A stretch of DNA of 64,000 nucleotides, from NCBI GenBank assembly GCA_036015235.1, contig CP107926.1:8922573-8986572 (forward strand). The letters run 5' to 3'. Both the position numbers and the translations under genes were made by a program. Within the stretch, counting starts at the first letter, position 1. Each line of letters opens with the position of its first letter. Positions 52,933 through 60,574 of the stretch are shown piece after piece. The notes below the pieces were generated by a model, which ran no database searches, was not told the origin of the DNA, and saw only the letters and a program-made list of their open reading frames with translations. Origin of the DNA: Streptomyces sp. NBC_00433. GTDB taxonomy: Bacteria; Actinomycetota; Actinomycetes; Streptomycetales; Streptomycetaceae.

Positions 52933-54517
52933 AGCTTGGTGTTTAACCTCGCCCGTCACCCGACCTGCTGATCTTGGTTTCTTCGTGAGACAGCAGGGCG
53001 ACCGTTCTTCACGCTTCGAGGTGTCAAGCAACGTCGCGTGAAGGAACGGCCGCTGGTGAAGAGTCTGGCCCCTGCAGGTCCCGCTGATGCTGCGCTGGAC
53101 GTGCTGTCCCACTTTCGTGTCCAGTTCTACGATTGCCTCTACACCAGGGCGGATGCGCTATTCGAGCTCACCGACGCGGTCCTCTGCGCGGACGGCCCGG
53201 TGAAGTCCCTGGTCGAGTTGACCCTCACGGCCGAGCACCGGCGCGGGCACGGAGCAATGTACGACGCGGTCAACCATGGCTGGGTGGAACCACGTCGCCT
53301 GCGCAGGCTGCTGGCTTCCACGCCGCTGCCCCGTGCTGCCGACGGGCGGATCGTGCTGGCAGTCGATGTGAGTAACTGGCTGCGGCCCGACGCCCCGACC
53401 AGCTCGGACCTGCTCTTCTGCCATGTCTACGGGCGGGGCCGCAGTGCCGACCAGTTCATCCCCGGCTGGCCCTACTCCTTTGTCGCCGCCCTGGAAACCG
53501 GGCGCACATCGTGGACCGCCATGCTGGACGCGATCCGGCTGGGCCCGGCCGACGACGCCACCGCGGTGACCGCCGCCCAGCTCCGCGACGTCTTCACCCG
53601 CCTCCTGCGAGCCGGGCAATGGAAGGTCGGTGACCCGGACATCCTGATCGTCATGGACGCCGGCTACGACATCACCCGCCTCGCCCATGTTCTGGCCGAC
53701 CTTCCGGTGGAGCTGGTCGGCCGGCTGCGCTCGGACCGGGTGATGCTCCGCGACGCCGGACCCCGCCGCTCCACACCGCGCGGCGGGCAGCCCCGCAAGC
53801 ACGGCGGTGTCCTCACTTTCGCCAAGCCCGACTCCTGGCACACCCCCGACCAGGCCACTTCCTGCGACACCACCCGCTACGGCACGGCAGAAACCCTCGC
53901 CTGGGACCGGATGCACCCCCGCCTGACCGCCCGCGGCCCGTGGCTCGACCACCGCGGCGAACTCCCCCTGATCCACGGCACATTGATCCGCCTGAAGGTC
54001 GAGCACCTGCCCGGCGACCGCGACCCGAAACCGGTCTGGCTCTGGTCCTCACGCACCTCGATGACCAGCGAAGACATCGACCTGCGCTGGCAGGCATTCC
54101 TCCGCAGATTCGACCTGGAACACACCTTCCGACTGTTCAAACAGACCCTCGGCTGGACCGTCCCCAAGATCCGCGACCCGCACACCGCCGACCTGTGGAC
54201 CTGGCTGATCATCACCGCCCACACCCAACTCCGCCTCGCCCGCCCCCTCGCCGAAGACCTCCGACGCCCCTGGGAACGACCGGCCCAGCCGCGCCGGCTC
54301 ACCCCCGCACGTGTCCGCCGAGGGTTCCGCCACCTCCGTGCGAAGACCACCCGCCCCGCAGCCGTGCCCCAACCCACCCGACCAGGCCCCGGACGCCCAC
54401 CCGGCTCACAAAATCGCAGGCCAGCACCACGATATGAGCCCGGGAAAACCGTCAAACGCGTCGCAACCCTCACCGAACACGTCCGCCTGAAACAGCAGCA
54501 GGGATAAACGCCAAGCT
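52933..54517. mobile_element. DDE insertion element (NF041680-like), copy 2
   Basis: AGCTTGGTGTTTAACC at 52933-52948 pairs, inverted, with GGATAAACGCCAAGCT at 54502-54517 (14/16). Its left end is separated from the right end of copy 1 by a single base, so the two elements are back to back. Confidence 0.8.
53038..54507 (+). CDS. DDE transposase, IS4/IS701-like (NF041680 type), copy 2
   Basis: A 489-residue protein; GTG start. Same blocks as copy 1: IVLAVDVSNWLRPDAPTSSD, DILIVMDAGYDITRLAHVLA and WQAFLRRFDLEHTFRLFKQT. Divergent from copy 1 (starts 249 bp apart, facing away). Intact. Confidence 0.87.
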   Translation: MKERPLVKSLAPAGPADAALDVLSHFRVQFYDCLYTRADALFELTDAVLCADGPVKSLVELTLTAEHRRGHGAMYDAVNHGWVEPRRLRRLLASTPLPRAADGRIVLAVDVSNWLRPDAPTSSDLLFCHVYGRGRSADQFIPGWPYSFVAALETGRTSWTAMLDAIRLGPADDATAVTAAQLRDVFTRLLRAGQWKVGDPDILIVMDAGYDITRLAHVLADLPVELVGRLRSDRVMLRDAGPRRSTPRGGQPRKHGGVLTFAKPDSWHTPDQATSCDTTRYGTAETLAWDRMHPRLTARGPWLDHRGELPLIHGTLIRLKVEHLPGDRDPKPVWLWSSRTSMTSEDIDLRWQAFLRRFDLEHTFRLFKQTLGWTVPKIRDPHTADLWTWLIITAHTQLRLARPLAEDLRRPWERPAQPRRLTPARVRRGFRHLRAKTTRPAAVPQPTRPGPGRPPGSQNRRPAPRYEPGKTVKRVATLTEHVRLKQQQG

Positions 54518-54731
54518 GAGTGCCTGTTTTCAATCCAAGGGTGAGCGTTCTCTCAGCTCAGGAATCGAACGGTGGTGGTTTGACCCTCTCGGTCGACCTC
54601 AGGAGGGCGGGGAGGCGGGACAGCGTGGGGGTGAGAGTAGAGACGGTGGCCGCCGTCTCCAAGACGATCGGTCCGGCTGGGCTTCGAGATCCCGAGTGGC
54701 GGGAGCTGTGTCCTGATGAGAGAAACAGATC

Positions 54732-56021
54732 ATGTCGGAGGAGGAGAAGGCACGTCATGCGCTGGTGGAGGAGATGGGCCACCAGTTGGAGGAGTCCCCC
54801 GGGGATGAGGACCGCAGGCTGGGCCGGCTGGTGGAGAGCGTCCTTGCAATGGGTGCGGACCTGGAGATGGCGACGGTGCTGCAGCGCGTGGTGGAGGCGG
54901 CGACCCGGGCGGTCGATGCCCGCTACGGAGCCCTGGGCGTGACGGACGAGCACGGCACCTTCACGGACCTGTTCACCACTGGCGCCGACCCGGGCCTGCG
55001 CGCGGCGGTGGGTCGTCTGCCACACGGCGAGGGCATCCTGGGCGACCTGGTGCGCGAGCCGGTGCCGATCCGGGTGGCGGACCTGGCCGCCGACCCGCGC
55101 AGCACCGGATTCCCCCCCGGTCACCCGGTGATGCACAGCCTGCTCGGCACCCCCATCCGGATCCGGGACACCGTCTACGGCAACCTCTACCTCACTGACC
55201 ACCGGGACGGACAGCCGTTCAGTGAGGACGACGAGAACCTCCTGACCGCGCTGGCCCGCGTCGCCGCCGGGGTGATCGAGACCGCCCGCTACCACGAGCG
55301 TCTGAAGACCGCAGCCGAGGAACTTCAGCGCCACCTGCTGCCCGATCTGCCCGACCTCGGGCCACTGCAGATCCACGCCCGGTACCACCCCGCCCACGCC
55401 ACCCCCCAGGTCGGAGGCGACTGGTACCAGGCATTCCCCGGCCCCGAAGGCGCCTGTTCTATCGTCGTCGGCGACGTCATGGGCCACGACACAAGCTCCG
55501 CCTTGACCATGCACCTGCTCGCCAGCATGCTGTACGCCCTGACCCTCGACCAGCCCCACGCCCCGGCCCAGATCGTGCAGCGCCTGGACCAGGCACTGCA
55601 CCGCAGCGGCTCCGACACCATGGCCACCCTCATCCTGGCCACCCTCCACCCCCAGCCCGACGGCTCCTGGCGACTGCGCTGGACTAACGCCGGCCACCCG
55701 CCGCCGCTCATGCTCACCCCCGCGGGGCACGTGACCTACCTCGCCTCCGACGAAGCCCAGGGCATCATGATTGGCGTCGACTCCACCCAAGCCCAGCCCG
55801 AACACACCCACCCCCTCGAACCCGGCACCACCCTCCTGCTCTACACCGACGGACTCGTCGAAGACCCCCGCCAGCCCATGGCCGACTGCCTGCACTCACT
55901 CGCGCGCCTGACGGAGTCGCTGGCCAGCGCCCCCCTCGACCAACTGTGCGACAAGATCATGGCCGCTCGGCCCGACCGTGACGACGCCGCCCTCCTGGTC
56001 CTCCGCGTCCCCACCACCTGA
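54732..56021 (+). CDS. GAF domain PP2C-type serine phosphatase (SpoIIE-like)
   Basis: A 429-residue protein; ATG 54732. A GAF domain (about 35-190: MATVLQRVVEAATRAVDARY, GHPVMHSLLGTPIRIRDTVY) is followed by a PP2C/SpoIIE phosphatase with VGGDWYQAF, IVVGDVMGHDTSS, TNAGHPPPLML, LLLYTDGLVEDPR and RDDAALLVLR. The metal-binding aspartates are all present. Such proteins dephosphorylate anti-anti-sigma factors in Streptomyces stress signalling. No anti-sigma partner is adjacent. Confidence 0.92.
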   Translation: MSEEEKARHALVEEMGHQLEESPGDEDRRLGRLVESVLAMGADLEMATVLQRVVEAATRAVDARYGALGVTDEHGTFTDLFTTGADPGLRAAVGRLPHGEGILGDLVREPVPIRVADLAADPRSTGFPPGHPVMHSLLGTPIRIRDTVYGNLYLTDHRDGQPFSEDDENLLTALARVAAGVIETARYHERLKTAAEELQRHLLPDLPDLGPLQIHARYHPAHATPQVGGDWYQAFPGPEGACSIVVGDVMGHDTSSALTMHLLASMLYALTLDQPHAPAQIVQRLDQALHRSGSDTMATLILATLHPQPDGSWRLRWTNAGHPPPLMLTPAGHVTYLASDEAQGIMIGVDSTQAQPEHTHPLEPGTTLLLYTDGLVEDPRQPMADCLHSLARLTESLASAPLDQLCDKIMAARPDRDDAALLVLRVPTT

Positions 56022-56212
56022 GCCCGGACACCGTCGACACACCCCCCAGTGCCTGAACGGAAAATTCCCCAGGTTGCGGACATGCTGGCGCGTTCGTTGG
56101 CCAGGGATTCAGTGAGTCCGCAGGTCAGGCGGCGGTCGTGGGATGCGAGAATGGGCCGACGCGAGGCCCGGTGGGCTCTTGGTGGCGCTGGTGACCACCG
56201 GCGCCACGATGA

Positions 56213-57067
56213 TCAATCGCGGTGGGCTTCGCGGGAGGCCGGTTGTCCGCTGCGGCGGGAGGACCGGCGGGTGATGCGCCTGGTCATGAGGGTGATCGCG
56301 GCCCAGGTGATGAGCGATTCGGAGTGCTGGATGAGGCGTTCGTAGTCGCGGGCGTGTCGGCGGGCGTGCATGACCCAGGCGTGGGAGCGTTCGACGACCC
56401 AGCGGCGGGGCAGGACGACGAAGCCGGGGGTGTTCTTCGGGCGGCTGACGGTCTTTATGGTCAGGTTCAGGTAGGTCTTTGCCCAGGTCACGAGCTGTCC
56501 GGCGTAGGCGGAGTCGGCCCAGACGATGGTGATTTCGGGGTGCATCAGCCGCAGCCGGAACAGGACTTCCTTGGCCGCGTTGCGGTCGGTCATGTCGGCG
56601 GGGGTGACCATGACGAAAAGCGGCAGGCCCTTGGTGTCCACGACCAGGTGCCGTTTGCGGCCGTTGATTTTCTTGCCGGCGTCGTAGCCGCGGGAGTCCT
56701 TGCCGACGGTGTCGGCGGCCTTGATGGACTGGGAGTCGATGACGGTGGCCACCGCGCCGGGCGCCTTGCCCATCTCGCGGCGGATGCGTTTGCGCAAGCT
56801 GTCACGGATCTGGCCGATGACGCCGGCGGCGGCCCAGCGGGCCATGAAGCCGTAGCAGGTGCGCCAGGGAGGGAAGTCCTTCGGCAGCGCCCGCCACTTG
56901 CAGCCGGTATCGACCACGTAGCGGATGGCGTCCACAATCTCCCGCCGCGGATGCTTCTCCGGCCGGCCGCCGGCCGGGGTGTCGCAGGCCGGGACCGGCA
57001 GCAGGGGTTCGATCAGCGCCCATTCGTCGTCCCAGGTGTCGGAGGGGTAGCAGCGTGGCCGCGGCAC
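56213..57067 (-). CDS. IS5-family transposase
   Basis: A 284-residue protein; GTG start. DUF4096-type N-terminus (LSDTEW-like DDEWALIEPLLP, GGRPEKHPRREIVDAIRYVV), then DDE blocks ATVIDSQSIKAADT (D), IVWADSAYAGQLV (D) and RRWVVERSHAWVMHARRHAR (E). Single-frame, complete. I could not identify its inverted repeats with confidence. Confidence 0.9.
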   Translation of the reverse strand: MPRPRCYPSDTWDDEWALIEPLLPVPACDTPAGGRPEKHPRREIVDAIRYVVDTGCKWRALPKDFPPWRTCYGFMARWAAAGVIGQIRDSLRKRIRREMGKAPGAVATVIDSQSIKAADTVGKDSRGYDAGKKINGRKRHLVVDTKGLPLFVMVTPADMTDRNAAKEVLFRLRLMHPEITIVWADSAYAGQLVTWAKTYLNLTIKTVSRPKNTPGFVVLPRRWVVERSHAWVMHARRHARDYERLIQHSESLITWAAITLMTRRITRRSSRRSGQPASREAHRD

Positions 57068-57090
57068 GACTTCCCTCCCTCCAGCACCGG

Positions 57091-57130
57091 GTCCGGACTG
57101 CCGCGCCCCCAGGCGGGCGGCAGTCCGGAC
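57091..57130. terminator. Strong hairpin downstream of the sigma operon
   Basis: GTCCGGACTGCCGC and GCGGCAGTCCGGAC form a 14-bp perfect stem with a 12-base loop. It lies about 105 bp past the end of the minus-strand operon ending at 57236 and beside the IS5 transposase start. Confidence 0.75.
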
Positions 57131-57235
57131 GGCTCATGCGTCGGTGAAATCGGCGATGACGTCGAGCGTGGACTCCACGGAGTTGAGCTGGGTATTCAGG
57201 GTCAGCGATGAGCGCGTCATCCGGGTGGGGGCGGC

Positions 57236-57940
57236 TCAGGCGGGGAGGGGCTGATCGACGTCTTCTCCGATCTGATCGAGGAGGTGATCGAGGATGCGGT
57301 GTGCCTGGGCGAGGCGTTGCGTGGCGCTGTCGAGGGTGTCGAGGGCGTCGTCGAGGAGCACGGCCTGGGGGTCGGCGGCGGGGCTTTGCAGTGTCTCCGC
57401 GATGGTGGTCCAGGCCGCGTTGACGCAATCGTGGATGTCGTTGAATGCCTTGGTGTTCTGCGTCCTCGTGAGCGTCCTGCCTTGTGCTTCGGTGATGAGC
57501 CGCGAGATGAGCAGCTGAGCGTGGGTCAGCTTGGATCGTGCGGTTTCCAGGGAGGACGGGCCGTCGTTCGTCATGCTCACAAGGCCGTGGAACTGGTCGC
57601 TGGTGTGTTGCAGGAGATCGAGGGCTTCCTGCAATTGCTGGTTTTCATCGATGTGGGCGCCTTCGCCAAGACGCCCGGTGACGCGGCGGCCTGGACAGTG
57701 CAAGGCACCCCTGGCCTGGCTGTCTGCCGGCCGTGGCCGTTCGGGGTAGGCAGGAAGGGAAGCGAGGTGCCGAAGACCGCCCTTGAGATCGAGGGCGTCG
57801 TCGAGACGCTGGGAAAGCTCTTCGTCAGCAGCTGCGAGAAGCTGATCCAGACGTGTATCGGCAGCCGTGGGGCGGCCCTCTACCGCGACGCTGTCACCAT
57901 TGGGGACTTGCGTCTCCTGGGATACGGTGTGCTCACTCAT
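57236..57940 (-). CDS. Helical partner protein of the ECF sigma factor
   Basis: About 234 residues from ATG 57940, overlapping the sigma gene's end by 8 nt. The N-terminus (RLDQLLAAADEELSQRLDDA, LDLKGGLRHLAS) is a pattern often encoded beside Streptomyces sigma-70 genes. The remainder is helical. There is no transmembrane helix, so it is not a classic membrane anti-sigma factor; a soluble regulator is possible. Confidence 0.7.
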   Translation of the reverse strand: MSEHTVSQETQVPNGDSVAVEGRPTAADTRLDQLLAAADEELSQRLDDALDLKGGLRHLASLPAYPERPRPADSQARGALHCPGRRVTGRLGEGAHIDENQQLQEALDLLQHTSDQFHGLVSMTNDGPSSLETARSKLTHAQLLISRLITEAQGRTLTRTQNTKAFNDIHDCVNAAWTTIAETLQSPAADPQAVLLDDALDTLDSATQRLAQAHRILDHLLDQIGEDVDQPLPA

Positions 57941-58496
57941 CGCGGTCCCCTGTCTCCTCAGCGAGAGTCTGCTGCAGTCGACGCCGGGCGCGGCTCCGGT
58001 TCTTCCGCACGGCGTCTTCCCGTATATCAAGCGCTTGGGCGATTTCCCGGTCGGTGAAGCCGTCCTGGGACCACGCCATGACGTGCCGCTGCAGCGGCGG
58101 CAGCTGGGCCAGTGCGTTCAGGACCCGCTGATTTCCCTCCTTGAGGGTCACGTGGGCGATGGGACAGGTCCCGCCCGGGCGATCGGGCAACGGGTCGTAT
58201 GGCCTGTCGCGATGGCCGGTCTGACGCAGATAGCAGCGGTGAGCGACCTTGCGCAGCCACGCCCGCGGTTCCCGGATGCTGTCCCATTTCTCGATGGCTA
58301 TGGTGAATGCCTCATGGGCGGCGTCGGCAGCCTCGTAGGGGGTCGCGCCGACACGGACCAGGAACCGTGTCAGCTGCGGCATCTCGACGCGGTAGAGGTC
58401 CTCAAGACTGCTGGTCGTTAACGCGGGCGACGCCCCGTCGGTGTGTGGAGGTGCCGGTGCCGTCCTCCTCGCCACGGGCGAGGAAGACTCAGCCAC
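57933..58496 (-). CDS. ECF-type RNA polymerase sigma factor
   Basis: A 187-residue protein; GTG start. Region 2 is YEAADAAHEAFTIAIEKWDS plus PRAWLRKVAHRCYLRQTGHR, and region 4 is LNALAQLPPLQRHVMAWSQD plus FTDREIAQALDIREDAVRKN. Both regions are complete. It is the middle gene of a probable three-gene operon (58716 to 57236) with short overlaps at both ends. Confidence 0.88.
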   Translation of the reverse strand: MAESSSPVARRTAPAPPHTDGASPALTTSSLEDLYRVEMPQLTRFLVRVGATPYEAADAAHEAFTIAIEKWDSIREPRAWLRKVAHRCYLRQTGHRDRPYDPLPDRPGGTCPIAHVTLKEGNQRVLNALAQLPPLQRHVMAWSQDGFTDREIAQALDIREDAVRKNRSRARRRLQQTLAEETGDRDE

Positions 58497-58716
58497 GGCG
58501 TATCCCCGTCGGCTGCGTTCCCGTTACAACCTCGACGCTGCCGGGCCGTTCCAGCAGACGGCTGCCGGGCGGCAGATGCCGCACCCGCTCACTGAGGCAT
58601 TGCTGCTGCATCTCGATTCTGCGTAGTTCGGTACGGCTGGCCACCCAAATATGCAGCAACCGACACAACCAGCCACACACCGTCAGCAGCCCTCCCCCGA
58701 GCACCGGATCCATCAC
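58489..58716 (-). CDS. Small membrane-proximal protein ahead of the sigma gene
   Basis: About 75 residues; GTG 58716 (or ATG 58713) with GGGAAGG upstream. One hydrophobic stretch (GGGLLTVCGWLCRLLHIWV), then CLSERVRHLPPGSRLLERPG, a pattern seen in other small Streptomyces proteins. Its stop overlaps the sigma start by 8 nt. Confidence 0.55.
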   Translation of the reverse strand: MMDPVLGGGLLTVCGWLCRLLHIWVASRTELRRIEMQQQCLSERVRHLPPGSRLLERPGSVEVVTGTQPTGIRRG

Positions 58717-58819
58717 CGTCTGCCTTCCCCGGCGGTGACCCGTTCACCTGCCGACACTATGTAGTGCACGCACCTCCGCCCTTTGTGACCTCGCCGCGCG
58801 TGATATACACCTCACAGCC

Positions 58820-59465
58820 CCGTCCGGCTCGACCAGCTGCTCAACCGTCTTGCGAGGAACCGTCTGCAGGCTGTCCTCGCGGGCGTGGAACTGCCGGTCG
58901 GCTGGCCATGTTCGCCGCCCACTTATCGGTCTGTGTGCGGGGCGCTGGAGGCCGCTCAGACGCCTCTGCGGGGGACAGGTGGAGCATGTGCTCGAGCATC
59001 CACTGCTGCGCGGGTAGCAGCTGCTCCCAGTCCAGGCGCTGCGCCAGCGCCCACGCCCCGAGGTCTTCGCCCTGCACCGTGGCCTCGCTCGGCGCGGGCA
59101 GTGGGGCGCCGGCCTCGATGAGGTTGCGGCAGAGCTTGTAGCAGCGTTGCCAGGCGACGGGCCAGGCCGGGCACCAGCTCGGGTCGATCTGCTCTAGGGC
59201 GTCGCGGCGTTCTTCGGTCAGTGCCCCGGCGGTGGATCCGACGGGGAGGCCGGCCTCGCGCCGTGCCTGGATCTCCGCCGCCTTCCGACCTGCGGTCCTG
59301 TTGTTCTTCATCCAGACGCCGATGGGGTAGCCGCGGTAGGTGGCGGTGGTGGGCGGGAGGAGGTGGCCCGCTTCTGCCGCCCACGCGGCTGCTGCAGACA
59401 GTCCCTCCTGGAAAGCGACGTCCCAGTGCGACCAGATCATGCCCAGTTCCTCGAGTGCGCCACCC
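58820..59465 (-). pseudogene. 3' half of a terminal helicase, decayed copy
   Basis: Matches the C-terminal helicase-associated repeats of the gene at 60575-63103 (WSHWDVAFQEGLSAAAAWAA, then LPPTTATYRGYPIGVW). The N-terminal ATPase is absent, and indels near 58885-58910 break the C-terminal frame. The central 305 bp (58932-59236) are identical to 60798-61102, while both flanks differ by 15-25%. Confidence 0.88.
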
Positions 59466-59892
59466 CGGCGCCGCCCCTGGCTCGGGGGAGGGACTGGGGA
59501 TGGGTGCTTCAGTGGGCGAGCATCTTCTGAATGGCCTGGCGCGTCACCTCAAGTTGGACCAGCAGACCGACGGTCCCGGCGCCCGTCGGTGCACACCGAA
59601 GGCCGGCTCGGTTCTGGCCCGTCCGCCTGTGAGGCCGCTCGCGGGGTGCTCCGGCGACTCCGGCAACCGCTGAGGATTCCACCGTCGGGCCCGTGCTCTT
59701 TCGTTCACATGCAGACCCCGGTGCGGAAAATCCGCCCGGATAAATTACGCAACTCGTACATAAATGCCCGTTAGGGGACAGGCGTCAAAGGTTGTACTCC
59801 CGTCCACTCCTTTTCCTGAATGTCTCATGCCATTCTTCCTAGTACTCGACCTGCTTACGGGCAGGTTCAGCATTGAGCATGGGGAGGGGCTC
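59466..59892. other. Gap with a short unidentified C-terminal fragment
   Basis: On the minus strand 59509-59630 reads NRAGLRCAPTGAGTVGLLVQ, then LEVTRQAIQKMLAH*, which looks like the end of a real protein but has no start. The remainder, including AT-richer DNA at 59730-59770, probably holds the promoter of the secreted protein gene. Confidence 0.35.
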
Positions 59893-60345
59893 ATGAACAA
59901 GAGATTCCGCATTGTCCTCGGAGCGGCCATCGTGGCAGGCCTGATGGCGGTCGCACCCTCGGCCTCCGCGTACAGCACTGCGAAGCTGGAGAGGTCCCAG
60001 CCCATCGCCGTCTATCCGGCGCCGGACGCGAATACATGCCAGACGCGCACCATTACGCTGGCCGGATACTGGTACGAATGGCGTAACTTCATGCAGGGCC
60101 AGACGATCAACTACAACGGGCAGTCGCCGCGCGACATCTATCTGGTCGGCGACACGTACACCTGGAAGGTCTGCCTGTACTACGGCGGCACCAAAGGCGT
60201 ATACGACGAATTCTCCTATCTGGACCGTGGGAATTCCAACGTGGCCACGCTCGACGACCCCGATGTGTTCTTCGACAACGTGCCCGAGGGCGCGACCGCA
60301 CTGACCGTCGACTGGGGGAGCCAACTGGTCCCGCTGCACGCGTAG
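59893..60345 (+). CDS. Small secreted protein
   Basis: A 150-residue protein. ATG 59893 with GGGGAGGGG directly upstream. Sec signal peptide MNKRFRIVLGAAIVAGLMAV, then APSASA with cleavage before YST. The mature part (QTRTITLAGYWYEWRNFMQG, TYTWKVCLYYGGTKGVYDEF) has two cysteines that may pair. Function unknown. A strong hairpin follows at 60376-60419. Confidence 0.78.
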   Translation: MNKRFRIVLGAAIVAGLMAVAPSASAYSTAKLERSQPIAVYPAPDANTCQTRTITLAGYWYEWRNFMQGQTINYNGQSPRDIYLVGDTYTWKVCLYYGGTKGVYDEFSYLDRGNSNVATLDDPDVFFDNVPEGATALTVDWGSQLVPLHA

Positions 60346-60375
60346 AGCGTGTTCCGGCACCGCTGCTGCGGTGCC

Positions 60376-60419
60376 GCAGGACCGGATCGAGCCGCCGATG
60401 CCGCCCGATCCGGTCCTGC
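60376..60419. terminator. Terminator hairpin between convergent genes
   Basis: GCAGGACCGGATCG pairs exactly with CGATCCGGTCCTGC (14-bp stem, 16-base loop), between the secreted protein (plus) and the helicase (minus). A smaller stem GGCACCG/CGGTGCC precedes it. Confidence 0.75.
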
Positions 60420-60574
60420 GCTCGCGGCCGCCGACCGTCACCCGATCGGTGGCCACGTCGAAGAGCTCATTTCACTCACCCAGGGCGGTGCGGCCGACCG
60501 CCCGCCGCCGGGTCCACGGGCACGCGGTCAGCCGCCGATGCTGTCGAGTTCGGTGATCGCGTCGGCCGTGTCGC

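Noticed and set aside
54558..55895. 445-codon minus-strand frame opposite the GAF-PP2C gene
   Set aside because: Shadow frame; the plus strand has all phosphatase motifs.
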